64,000 bases of DNA from Pampus argenteus (lineage: Eukaryota > Chordata > Actinopteri > Scombriformes > Stromateidae), in the NCBI GenBank assembly GCA_036937835.1, contig CM072869.1, positions 24,815,001-24,879,000 on the forward strand, written 5' to 3'. Under the pieces are notes generated by a model. That model searched no databases. It was given only the letters and a program-made list of their open reading frames with translations, and was not told the DNA's origin. Position 1 is the stretch's first letter; each line of letters starts with the position of its first letter. The position numbers were made by a program, and so were the translations under genes. Shown in pieces: positions 51,401 to 62,711 of this stretch.

Positions 51401-54400
51401 CAGGAAAAATTGAGTTTTTTTGTCCTAATCATTAGAAATCAGTTACCTGTTGATGGCAAACATTATTTTGATTGAAAATATTGCTCTTTGTTTTAGATAA
51501 ACTGTAGTTGTCATTTTTTGCCTTCTCTCGCCGAGAGAAACCTATTTTTTACAAATGTTTCAGTAAAAGCTGTAAGAAGCTCGCAGAAGTGAGTTTTTTG
51601 GTCCTAATCATTAGAAATCAGTTACTTGTTGATGGCAAACATGGTTTTGATTGAAAAAAATGCTCTTTATTTAAGAAAAACTGTAGTTGTCATGTTTGGC
51701 CTTCTCTTGTCTAGAGAAAGCTATTTTTACAAATGTTACAGTAAAAGTTGTAAGAAGCTAGCAGAAGTGAGTTTTTTGGTCCTAATCATTAGAAATCAGT
51801 TACTTGTTGATGGCAAACATGGTTTTGATTAAAAATATTGCTCTTTATTTAAGAAAAACTGTAGTTGTCATGTTTGGCCTTCTCTTGTCTAGAGAAAGCT
51901 ATTTTTACAAATGTTACAGTAAAAGTTGTAAGAAGCTCGCAGAAGTGAGTTTTTTGGTCCTAATCATTAGAAATCAGTTACTTGTTGATGGCAAACATGG
52001 TTTTAATTGAAAATATTGCTCTTTGTTTAAGAAAAACTGTATTTGTCATTTTTGGCGTTCTCTTGTCGATAGAAAAATACATTTAGAAATTTTACTGTAA
52101 AAGCTGGAAGAAGCAGGCAGAAGTGAGTTTTATGGTCCTAATCATTAGAAATCAGTTACTTGTTGATGGCAAACATGATTTTGATTGAAAATATTGTTTT
52201 TTGTTAAAGAAAAACTGTATTTGTCATTTCTGGCCTTCTCTCGTCTAGAGAAAGCTATTTTTACAAATGTTACAGTAAAAGCTGTAAGAAGCTGGCAGAA
52301 GTGAGTTTTTTGGTCCTAATCATTAGAAATAAGTTACTTGTTGATGGCAAACATGGTTTTAATTGAAAATATTGCTCTTTGTTTAAGAAAAACTGTATTT
52401 GTCATTTTTGGCGTTCTCTTGTCGAGAGAAAAATACATTTAGAAATGTTACTGTAAAAGCTGGAATAAGCAGGCAGAAGTGATTTTTTGGTCCTAATCAT
52501 TAGAAATCAGTTACCTGTTGATGGCAAACATTATTTTGATTGAAAATATTGCTCTTTGTTTTAGATAAACTGTAGTTGTCATTTTTTGCCTTCTCTCGCC
52601 GAGAGAAACCTATTTTTTACAAATGTTTCAGTAAAAGCTGTAAGAAGTTCGCAGAAGTGAGTTTTTTGGTCCTAATCATTAGAAATCAGTTACTTGTTGA
52701 TGGCAAATATTGCTCTTTGTTTTAGATAAACTGTAGTTGTCATTTTTTGCATTCTCTCGCCGAGAGAAACCTATTTTTTACAAATGTTTCAGTAAAAGCT
52801 GTAAGAAGTTCGCAGAAGTGAGTTTTTTGGTCCTAATCATTAGAAATCAGTTACTTGTTGATGGCAAACATGGTTTTGATTGAAAATATTGCTCTTTATT
52901 TACGAAAAACTGTAGTTGTCATGTTTGGCCTTCTCTTGTCTAGAGAAAGCTATTTTTACAAATGTTACAGTAAAAGCTGTCAGAAGCTGGCAGAAGTGAG
53001 TTTTTTGGTCCTAATCATTAGAAATCAGTTACTTGTTGATGGCAAACATGGTTTTGATTGAAAATATTGCTCTTTATTTAAGAAAAACTGTAGTTGTCAT
53101 GTTTGGCCTTCTCTTGTCTAGAGAAAGCTATTTTTACAAATGTTACAGTAAAAGTTGTAAGAAGCTCGCAGAAGTGAGTTTTTTGGTCCTAATCATTAGA
53201 AATCAGTTACTTGTTGATGGCAAACATGGTTTTAATTGAAAATATTGCTCTTTATTTAAGAAAAACTGCAGTTGTCATTTTTGGGCTTCTCTCATCGAGA
53301 GAAACCTATTTTTTTTACAAATGTTTGAGTAAAAGCTGTAAGAAGCTGGCAGAAGTGAGTTTTTTGGTCCTAATCATTAGAAATCAGTTAGTTGTTGATG
53401 GCAAACATGATTTTGATTGAAAATATTGCTCTTTGTTAAAGAAAAACTGTAGTTGTCATTTTTGGCCTTCTCTCGACGAGAGAAACCTTTTTTTTTTTTA
53501 CAAATTTTTGAGTAAAAGCTGTAAGAAGCTGGCAGAAGTGAGTTTTTTGGTCCTAATCATTAGAAATCAGTTACTTGTTGATGGCAAACATGGTTTTAAT
53601 TGAAAATATTGCTCTTTGTTTAAGAAAAACTGTATTTGTCATTTTTAAAATACATTTAGAAATGTTACTGTAAAAGCTGGAAGAAGCAGGCAAAATTGAG
53701 TTTTTTGGTCCTAATCATTAGAAATCAGTTACCTGTTGATGGCAAACATTATTTTGATTGAAAATATTGCTCTTTGTTTTAGATAAACTGTAGTTGTCAT
53801 TTTTTGCCTTCTCTCGCCGAGAGAAACCTATTTTTTACAAATGTTTCAGTAAAAGCTGTAAGAAGCTCGCAGAAGTGAGTTTTTTGGTCCTAATCATTAG
53901 AAATCAGTTACTTGTTGATGGCAAACATGGTTTTGATTGAAAATATTGCTCTTTATTTAAGAAAAACTGTAGTTGTCATGTTTGGCCTTCTCTTGTCTAG
54001 AGAAAGCTATTTTTACAAATGTTACAGTAAAAGTTGTAAGAAGCTAGCAGAAGTGAGTTTTTTGGTCCTAATCATTAGAAATCAGTTACTTGTTGATGGC
54101 AAACATGGTTTTGATTAAAAATATTGCTCTTTATTTAAGAAAAACTGTAGTTGTCATGTTTGGCCTTCTCTTGTCTAGAGAAAGCTATTTTTACAAATGT
54201 TACAGTAAAAGTTGTAAGAAGCTCGCAGAAGTGAGTTTTTTGGTCCTAATCATTAGAAATCAGTTACTTGTTGATGGCAAACATGGTTTTAATTGAAAAT
54301 ATTGCTCTTTGTTTAAGAAAAACTGTATTTGTCATTTTTGGCGTTCTCTTGTCGATAGAAAAATACATTTAGAAATGTTACTGTAAAAGCTGGAAGAAGC

Positions 54401-57400
54401 AGGCAGAAGTGAGTTTTTTGGTCCTAATCATTAGAAATCAGTTACCTGTTGATGGCAAACATTATTTTGATTGAAAATATTGCTCTTTATTTTAGATAAA
54501 CTGTAGTTGTCATTTTTTGCCTTCTCTCGCCGAGAGAAACCTATTTTTTACAAATGTTTCAGTAAAAGCTGTAAGAAGTTTGCAGAAGTGAGTTTTTTGG
54601 TCCTAATCATTAGAAATCAGTTACTTGTTGATGGCAAACATGGTTTTGATTGAAATGATTGCTCTTTGTTAAAGAAAAACTGTATTTGTCATTTCTGGCC
54701 TTCTCTCGTGTAGAGAAAGCTATTTTTACAAATGTTACAGTAAAAGTTGTAAGAAGCTGGTAGAAGTGAGTTTTTTGGTCCTAGTCATTAGAAATCAGTT
54801 AGTTGTTGATGGCAAACATGATTTTGATTGAAAATATTGCTCTTTGTTAAAGAAAAACTGTAGTTGTCATTTTTGGCCTTCTCTCGACGAGAGAAACCTT
54901 TTTTTTTTTTACAAATGTTTGAGTAAAAGCTGTAAGAAGCTGGCAGAAGTGAGTTTTTTGGTCCTAATCATTAGAAATCAGTTACTTGTTGATGGCAAAC
55001 ATGGTTTTAATTGAAAATATTGCTCTTTGTTTAAGAAAAACTGTATTTGTCATTTTTGGCGTTGTCTTGTCGAGAGAAAAATACATTTAGAAAAGTTACA
55101 GTAAAAGCTGTGAGAAGCTCGCAGAAGTGAGTTTTTTGGTCCTAATCATTAGAAATCAATTACTTGTTGATGGCAAACATGATTTTGATTGAAATGATTG
55201 CTCTTTGTTAAAGAAAAACTGTATTTGTCATTTCTGGCCTTCTCTCGTCTAGAGAAAGCTATTTTTACAAATGTTACAGTAAAAGCTGTAAGAAGCTGGC
55301 AGAAGTGAGTTTTTTGGTCCTAATCATTAGAAATCAGTTACTTGTTGATGGCAAACATGGTTTTAATTGAAAATATTGCTCTTTGTTTAAGAAAAACTGT
55401 ATTTGTCATTTTTGGCATTCTCTTGTCGATAGAAAAATACATTTAGAAATGTTACTGTAAAAGCTGGAAGAAGCAGGCAGAAGTGAGTTTTTTGGTCCTA
55501 ATCATTAGAAATCAGTTACTTGTTGATGGCAAACATGATTTTGATTGAAAATATTGTTTTTTGTTAAAGAAAAACTGTATTTGTCATTTCTGGCCTTCTC
55601 TCGTCTAGAGAAAGCTATTTTTACAAATGTTACAGTAAAAGCTGTAAGAAGCTGGCAGAAGTGAGTTTTTTGGTCCTAATCATTAGAAATCAGTTACTTG
55701 TTGATGGCAAACATGGTTTTAATTGAAAATATTGCTCTTTGTTTTAGATAAACTGTAGTTGTCATTTTTTGCCTTCTCTCGCCGAGAGAAACCTATTTTT
55801 TACAAATGTTTCAGTAAAAGCTGTAAGAAGTTCGCAAAAGTGAGTTTTTTGGTCCTAATCATTAGAAATCAGTTACTTGTTGATGGCAAATATTGCTCTT
55901 TGTTTTAGATAAACTGTAGTTGTCATTTTTTGCCTTCTCTCGCCGAGAGAAACCTATTTTTTACAAATGTTTCAGTAAAAGCTGTAAGAAGTTCGCAGAA
56001 GTGAGTTTTTTGGTCCTAATCATTAGAAATCAGTTACTTGTTGATGGCAAACGTGGTTTTGATTGAAAATATTGCTCTTTATTTACGAAAAACTGTAGTT
56101 GTCATGTTTGGCCTTCTCTTGTCTAGAGAAAGCTATTTTTACAAATGTTACAGTAAAAGTTGTAAGAAGCTGGCAGAAGTGAGTTTTTTGGTCCTAATCA
56201 TTAGAAATCAGTTACTTGTTGATGGCAAACATGATTTTGATTGAAAATATTGCTCTTTGTTAAAGAAAAACTGTAGTTGTCATTTTTGGCCTTCTCTCGC
56301 CGAGAGAAACCTTTTTTTTTACAAATGTTTGAGTAAAAGCTGTAAGAAGCTGGCAGAAGTGAGTTTTTTGGTCCTAATCATAAGAAATCAGTTACTTGTT
56401 GATGGCAAACATTATTTTGATTGAAAATATTGCTCTTTTTTTAAGAAAAACTGTATTTGTCATTTTTGGCGTTCTCTTGTCGAGAGAAAAATACATTTAG
56501 AAAAGTTACAGTAAAAGCTGTGAGAAGCTCGCAGAAGTGAGTTTTTTGGTCCTAATTATTAGAAATCAGTTACTTGTTGATGGCAAACATGGTTTTAATT
56601 GAAAATATTGCTCTTTATTTAAGAAAAACTGCAGTTGTCATTTTTGGGCTTCTCTCATCGAGAGAAACCTATTTTTTTTTTTACAAATGTTTGAGTAAAA
56701 GCTGTAAGAAGCTGGCAGAAGTAAGTTTTTTGGTCCTAATCATTAGAAATCAGTTACTTGTTGATGGCAAACATGATTTTGATTGAAAATATTGCTCTTT
56801 GTTAAAGAAAAACTGTATTTGTCATTTCTGGCCTTCTCTCGTCTAGAGAAAGCTATTTTTACAAATGTTACAGTAAAAGCTGTAAGAAGCTGGCAGAAGT
56901 GAGTTTTTTGGTCCTAATCATTAGAAATCAGTTACTTGTTGATGGCAAACATGGTTTTAATTGAAAATATTGCTCTTTGTTTAAAAAAAACTGTATTTGT
57001 CATTTTTGGCGTTCTCTTGTTGATAGAAAAATACATTTAGCAATGTTACTGTAAAAGCTGGAAGAAGCAGGCAGAATTGAGTTTTTTGGTCCTAATCATT
57101 AGAAATCAGTTACCTGTTGATGGCAAACATTATTTTGATTGAAAATATTGCTCTTTGTTTTAGATAAACTGTAGTTGTCATTTTTTGCCTTCTCTCGCCG
57201 AGAGAAACCTATTTTTACAAATGTTTGAGTAAAAGCTGTAAGAAGCTGGCAGAAGTGAGTTTTTTGGTCCTAATCATTAGAAATCAGTTACCTGTTGATG
57301 GCAAACATGATTTTGATTGAAATGATTGCTCTTTGTTAAAGAAAAACTGTATTTGTCATTTCTGGCCTTCTCTCGTCTAGAGAAAGCTATTTTTACAAAT

Positions 57401-58670
57401 GTTACAGTAAAAGCTGTAAGAAGCTGGCAGAAGTGAGTTTTTTGGTCCTAATCATTAGAAATCAGTTACTTGTTGATGGCAAACATGGTTTTGATTAAAA
57501 ATATTGCTCTTTGTTTAAGAAAAACTGTATTTGTCATTTTTGGCGTTCTCTTGTCGATAGAAAAATACATTTAGAAATGTTACTGTAAAAGATGGAAGAA
57601 GCAGGCAGAAGTGAGTTTTTTGGTCCTAATCATTAGAAATCAGTTACTTGTTGATGGCAAACATGATTTTGATGGAAATTATTGCTCTTTGTTAAAGAAA
57701 AACTGTATTTGTCATTTCTGGCCTTCTCTCGTCTAGAGAAAGCTATTTTTTACAAATGTTTGAGTAAAAGCTGTAAGAAGCTGGCAGAAGTGAGTTTTTT
57801 GTTCCTAATCATTAGAAATCAGTTACTTGTTGATGGCAAACATTATTTTGATTGAAAATATTGCTCTTTGTTTAAGAAAAACTGTATTTGTCATTTTTGG
57901 CCTTCTCTTGTTGAGAGAAAAATACATTTAGAAATGTTACTGTAAAAGCTGGAAGAAGCAGGCAGAAGTGAGTTTTTTGGTCCTAATCATTAGAAATCAG
58001 TTACTTGTTGATGGGAAACATTATTTAGATTGAAAATATTGCTCTTTGTTTAAGAAAAACTGTATTTGTCATTTTTGGCGTTCTCTTGTGGAGAGAAAAA
58101 TACATTTAGAAATGTTACTGTAAATGCTGGAAGAAGCAGGCAGAAGTGAGTTTTTTGGTCCTAATCATTAGAAATCAGTTACTTGTTGATGGCAAACATG
58201 ATTTTGATTGAAAATATTGCTCTTTGTTTAAGAAAAACTGTATTTGTCATTTTTGGCGTTCTCTTGTCGAGAGAAAAATACATTTAGAAAAGTTACAGTA
58301 AAAGCTGTGAGAAGCTCGCAGAAGTGAGTTTTTTGGTCCTAATCATTAGAAATCAGTTACTTGTTGATGGCAAACATGATTTTGATTGAAATGATTGCTC
58401 TTTGTTAAAGAAAAACTGTATTTGTCATTTCTGGCCTTCTCTCGTCTAGAGAAAGCTATTTTTTACAAATATTACAGTAAAAGCTGTAAGAAGCTGGCAG
58501 AAGTGAGTTTTTTGGTCCTAATCATTAGAAATCAGTTACTTGTTGATGGCAAACATGGTTTTAATTGAAAATATTGCTCTTTGTTTAAGAAAAACTGTAT
58601 TTGTCATTTTTGGCGTTCTCTTGTCGAGAGAAAAATACATTTAGAAATGTTACTGTAAAAGCTGGAAGAA
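51401..58670. repeat. Satellite DNA array, second segment between the two LINE copies
   Basis: Same monomer family and orientation as the first array, about 40 monomers. It starts directly at the 5' end of the first Rex1-like LINE and ends at the microsatellite tail of the second. From about 51930-51990 onward it reproduces the order of subtypes and private mutations of 42.3-48.5 kb. Examples are the dyad-less monomer (44010 and 53645), the 18-bp deletion monomers (43070 and 52705) and the gatgg-aaattattgc variant (47490 and 57665). The first ~600 bp instead match 5224-5980. No gene is visible. Confidence 0.96.
53641..53650. repeat. Monomer lacking the dyad, duplicated copy
   Basis: Identical deletion junction to 44006-44015, at the 9,635-bp offset of the segmental duplication. 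Confidence 0.8.
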
Positions 58671-58951
58671 TAGATAGATAGATAGATAGATATACTTTAT
58701 TAATCCCAAAAACTGGGAAATTAAAGTGTAACAGCAGCATAACACAAATACAACAACAATGAAATAAAAAGAACAACCAACAATTAAGATAATAATTAAT
58801 AATTAAATAGGAAAAGATAATTAAATAAGAATAAGAAATTAAGATAATAATTACACAAGAATAAGTAAAATATAATATAATATATAATATAATATATGAC
58901 CGGATTTTAACTATTATAACACAAATACAACAACAATGAAATAAAAAGAAC

Positions 58952-58957
58952 AACCAA
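58952..58957. repeat. Target-site duplication of the L2, left copy
   Basis: aaccaa, matched at 63055-63060 on the other side. The single copy is at 48784-48789 in the uninterrupted LINE copy A. Confidence 0.8.
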
Positions 58958-58977
58958 ATCAAATCAAATCAAATCAA
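58958..58977 (-). repeat. (ATCAA)4 3' tail of the L2 element
   Basis: Four pentamers (TTGAT on the coding strand) at the 3' end, directly after the aaccaa target duplication. Short tandem tails are typical for L2-clade LINEs and result from template slippage at the priming step. Confidence 0.85.
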
Positions 58978-58985
58978 ATTTTATT

Positions 58986-59615
58986 TATATAGCCCAAAAT
59001 CACAAAATACATTTGTCTCAGAGGGCTTTACAATCTGTACAGGGAGTGACACCCTCTGTCCTTAGACCCTCGATTCGAGTGAGGAAAAACTTGCCCACCA
59101 AAAAACCTTTTAACAGGAAAAAAGGTGGAAGAAACCTCAGGAAGAGCCACAAAGGAGGGATCCCTCTCCCAGGACGGACAGACGTGCAATGATGTCACAT
59201 GTACAGAACAAATCAACACACACATATTGTACACTCCACATATTGTACAATGAATAATAATGAATTACAGTTGATGATAAGAATGGGTTACAATGAATGA
59301 TGAATTATTACAGTAGCAGCAAATCATTACATAACTATAAACTGTAATGGGGATATGGCAACAATGATGACGGCGACAACACATGCAGTAGACGCCACGC
59401 AGGACCACAGCAGCAGACAAAGTCCACAAGAACCTGCTGGGCGAGAGAGCACAGAAACTCCGGGGAAGAAGTTTAATTAGTAACATGATAGATAGATGGA
59501 TTAGATAGATGGATAGATAAGGAGAGAGAGAGAATGAGAGAGAGCGAGAGAGTATGTGAGTCCCCCAGCAGTCTAGTTCTATGGCAGCATAACTAAGGGA
59601 TGACCTGAGCCAGCC
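58986..59615 (-). other. L2 3' UTR
   Basis: Non-coding stretch between the ORF2 stop and the AATAAA signal. It contains a GATA/GGATA microsatellite (59487-59520) next to a GA-rich run (59521-59552), then unique LINE sequence. No additional gene is visible. Confidence 0.8.
59487..59552. repeat. GATA and GA microsatellites in the L2 3' UTR
   Basis: Imperfect GATA/GGATA units (59487-59520) followed by a GAGA-rich run with agcgag and aatgag interruptions (59521-59552). Confidence 0.85.
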
Positions 59616-62600
59616 CTAACTATAAGCTTTATCAAAAAGGAAAGTCTTAAGTCTACTCTTAAAGGTGTTGATCGTGTCTGCCTCCCGAACACAGAGTGGT
59701 AGTTTATTCCACAGAAGAGGAGCTTGATAGCTGAAAGCTCTGGCTCCCAATCTACTTTTAGACACTATAGGAACCACAAGGAACCCACCATCCTGGGAGC
59801 GCAATGTTCTAGTGGGGTGGTAAGGTACTATGAGCTCTTTTAAATATGATGGTGCCTGACCATGAAGAGCTTTGTAAGTTAGGAGAAGAATTTTAAATTC
59901 TATTCTAGATTTAACGGGTAGCCAGTGCAAGGAAGCCAAAATGGGAGAGATGTGATCTCTGATTTTGGTTCCTGTCAGAACGCGTGCAGCAGCGTTCTGA
60001 ATCAGCTGCAAACTCTTAAGAGACTTATTAGAGCAGCCTGATAGCAAAGAGTTACAATAGTCCAGCCTAGAAGTAACAAATGCATGGACTAGTTTTTCTG
60101 CATCCACTTGAGAAATGATGCGTCTGATTTTGGCAATGTTACGCAAGTGGAAGAATGCAGTCCTCAGTTGTTTTATATAGTTATTAAAGGACAAGTCTTG
60201 ATCAAAAACAACGCCAAGATTTTTTACGGTGGAGCTGGAGGCCAGGGTGATCCCATCTAAGGCTAAATCTCTGGAATGATAGTTTCTAAGGTGTTTGGGT
60301 CCTATTAGGAGAACTTCAGTTTTTTCTGAATTTAGCTTCAGAAAATTGTGGGTCATCCAATTTTTTATGTCCTTAATGCATGCTTGAAGTCTAGTCAAGT
60401 GATTGGTTTCATCAGGCTTGATCGATAAATATAATTGGGTGTCGTCAGCATAACAGTGAAAGTTAATTGAATGATTCCTAATAATGTTCCCTAAGGGAAG
60501 CATATATAAACTGAAAAGAAGTGGCCCTAATACAGAACCTTGTGGGACTCCATGAGAAACTTTGGTTTGCATGGAGGATTCATCATGAACATGAACAAAC
60601 TGAGAACGGTCTAGGAAATATGACTTAAACCAGCCTAGGGCGGTTCCTTTAATGCCAATTTGGTATTCCAGTCTCTGTAAGAGAATCTGATGGTCAATGG
60701 TGTCAAATGCGGCACTAAGATCTAATAGGACAAGTACAGAGATGAGTCCTTTGTCTGATGCCATTAGGAGGTCGTTTGTAACTTTAACTAGTGCGGTCTC
60801 TGTGCTATGATTTACTCTAAATCCTGACTGAAACTCCTCGAATAAACTGTTTGTGTGGAGAAAGTCACATAGTTGGTTGGCTACGGCTTTCTCAAGTACC
60901 TTCGAGATGAAAGAAAGGTTTGATATTGGTCTGTAATTGGCTAAAACCTCTTGATCTAGAGTTGGTTTTTTAAGAAGAGGCTTAATCACAGCTATTTTAA
61001 AGGACTGTGGTACATATCCTGATAATAAAGACAGATTAATCATATTCAATAAGGACGGGCTAACTAAAGGTAATACATCTTTAAGCAGCCTGGTTGGGAT
61101 GGGGTCTAAGAGACAGGTTGACGACTTAGATGAAGTAATTATTGTAGTTATTTGTTTAATGTCGACGGGAGAAAAGCAGTCTAAATATATGTCAGATTTT
61201 ATAGCTATTTCCAAACTTGCTGTATCTGAAATCAGATGACTGCCTGATGAGGGCAAAAGGTGATGAATTTTGTCTCTAATATTTAGAATTTTATCATTAA
61301 AGAAGCTCATGAAGTCATTACTAGTTAGGTTTAAAGGAATAGATGACTCAATAGAGCTGTGGTTCTCTGTTAGCCTGGCTACAGTGCTGAAGAGAAACCT
61401 GGGGTTGTTCTTATTTTCCTCAATTAATGAGGAATAATAGGCTGTTCTGGCATTACGCAGAGCCTTCCTATAAATTGCAAGATTATCTTGCCAGGCTAGG
61501 CGAGATTCTTCCAGTTTAGAGGCACGCCATTTACGTTCAGATTTACGTGCCTCTTGCTTTAATTTGCGAGTGTGCTGGCTATACCATGGTGCTAACCTCC
61601 TCTGTTTTATTCTCTTCTTTTTCAGAGGTGCAATAGAGTCAAGAGTTGTCTGTAATGACTCTGTAGTATTACTAACGAGCTGATCTATGTGTGAGGGGCT
61701 ACAGGAAGCTGCTAAGTCCTCTGTAACATTAAGACATGGCATTGAATTTAATACTATAGTAATTGTTTCCTTAAATTTGGCTACAGCACTGTCAGATAAA
61801 CATCTGCTGTAGGAGTTTCTGAAAGAAGGCTTAAAGTCCAGTAGTATGAACTCAAAGGTTATTAGAAAATGGTCAGATAGAATAGGATTATGTGGAAAGA
61901 CTATTAGATGATCAATTTCAATGCCATATGAGAGTATAAGATCAAGAGTGTGATTCAGACAATGAGTCGGTTTGTTTACACTCTGACAGAAGCCAATTGA
62001 GTCTAACAAAGAGATAAATGCAGTGCTAAGACTATGATTGTGGTTGTCGACATGAATATTAAAATCACCTACAATAATTACTTTATCTGATTTAACGACC
62101 AAGCCTGATGCAAATTCTGCAAATTCAGATAGAAATTCAGAATAAGGACCTGGAGCTCGATATAATATAACAAATAATATTGGCTGTAATGTTTTCCAGG
62201 TTGGGTGAGTCAGGCTAAGAACGAGACTTTCAAATGAATTATAATTTAGTTTAGGTTTAGGATTAATGAGTAAACTAGAGTCAAATATGGCTCCAACTCC
62301 ACCACCTCGACCAGTACTTCGAGGAATATGAGTATTACAATGACTGGGCGGAGTGGATTCATTTAAACTAACATATTCATCCTCCTGCAACCAGGTTTCA
62401 GTGAGGCAAAGTAAATCAATATCATAATCAGATATTAATTCATTTATTAAAACAGCTTTCGAGGACAAGGACCTAATATTCAGGAGTCCACATTTAATTA
62501 TCTTGTTTTGGACTCTTGGAGATGTTGATTTAATTTTTATCAGGTTTTTATGATTTACTCCTCTTCTGTTTGTTTTATCTTTAAATAATGCAGGTGGACG

Positions 62601-62711
62601 GGGGACAGACACAGTCTCTATACTAGATGGTTGGGTGGGCAGCTGCTCTAGTGGAGGCGCAGAGAAGCGTGTAAGACTGCAGCTCTGCTTCCTGGTCTCA
62701 ACTCTGGATTG
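59616..62711 (-). CDS. L2 ORF2, endonuclease and reverse transcriptase
   Basis: Open frame of 1,031 codons after the ORF1 TGA, ending in TAG at 59616-59618. Counting from an in-frame GTG (62610-62612), the endonuclease shows LLNIRS (43-48), TETWL (71-75, catalytic Glu), GDFN (182-185) and SDH (246-248). RT shows YRPISNLS (560-567), motif A DLSAAFDTID (631-640), motif B GVPQGSVLGPLL (688-699) and motif C YADD (721-724). The C-terminus has RLDYCNSLL, LHWLPV and PLLWNKLP typical of L2. All catalytic residues I can locate are present. There is no ATG between the TGA and residue 291, well past the endonuclease. The start is therefore undecided: TGA readthrough, reinitiation at a non-AUG codon, or a start lost by mutation. 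Confidence 0.93.
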   Translation of the reverse strand, partial: QSRVETRKQSCSLTRFSAPPLEQLPTQPSSIETVSVPRPPALFKDKTNRRGVNHKNLIKIKSTSPRVQNKIIKCGLLNIRSLSSKAVLINELISDYDIDLLCLTETWLQEDEYVSLNESTPPSHCNTHIPRSTGRGGGVGAIFDSSLLINPKPKLNYNSFESLVLSLTHPTWKTLQPILFVILYRAPGPYSEFLSEFAEFASGLVVKSDKVIIVGDFNIHVDNHNHSLSTAFISLLDSIGFCQSVNKPTHCLNHTLDLILSYGIEIDHLIVFPHNPILSDHFLITFEFILLDFKPSFRNSYSRCLSDSAVAKFKETITIVLNSMPCLNVTEDLAASCSPSHIDQLVSNTTESLQTTLDSIAPLKKKRIKQRRLAPWYSQHTRKLKQEARKSERKWRASKLEESRLAWQDNLAIYRKALRNARTAYYSSLIEENKNNPRFLFSTVARLTENHSSIESSIPLNLTSNDFMSFFNDKILNIRDKIHHLLPSSGSHLISDTASLEIAIKSDIYLDCFSPVDIKQITTIITSSKSSTCLLDPIPTRLLKDVLPLVSPSLLNMINLSLLSGYVPQSFKIAVIKPLLKKPTLDQEVLANYRPISNLSFISKVLEKAVANQLCDFLHTNSLFEEFQSGFRVNHSTETALVKVTNDLLMASDKGLISVLVLLDLSAAFDTIDHQILLQRLEYQIGIKGTALGWFKSYFLDRSQFVHVHDESSMQTKVSHGVPQGSVLGPLLFSLYMLPLGNIIRNHSINFHCYADDTQLYLSIKPDETNHLTRLQACIKDIKNWMTHNFLKLNSEKTEVLLIGPKHLRNYHSRDLALDGITLASSSTVKNLGVVFDQDLSFNNYIKQLRTAFFHLRNIAKIRRIISQVDAEKLVHAFVTSRLDYCNSLLSGCSNKSLKSLQLIQNAAARVLTGTKIRDHISPILASLHWLPVKSRIEFKILLLTYKALHGQAPSYLKELIVPYHPTRTLRSQDGGFLVVPIVSKSRLGARAFSYQAPLLWNKLPLCVREADTINTFKSRLKTFLFDKAYS

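Noticed and set aside
624..56786. Recurring 61-70 codon reading frames across the satellite that could look like a multigene family of small basic peptides
   Set aside because: They arise because one frame of the monomer happens to lack stops. They begin at a TTG just before gatggcaaac, stop once per monomer, overlap the next copy by 29 bp, and shift frame because 178 is not divisible by three. They follow repeat subtypes and show no codon-level constraint.
1..58670. CENP-B box
   Set aside because: I looked for a TTCG-4N-A-2N-CGGG type motif in the monomer consensus and saw none. The TTCTCTCGCCGAGAGAA dyad does not fit it.
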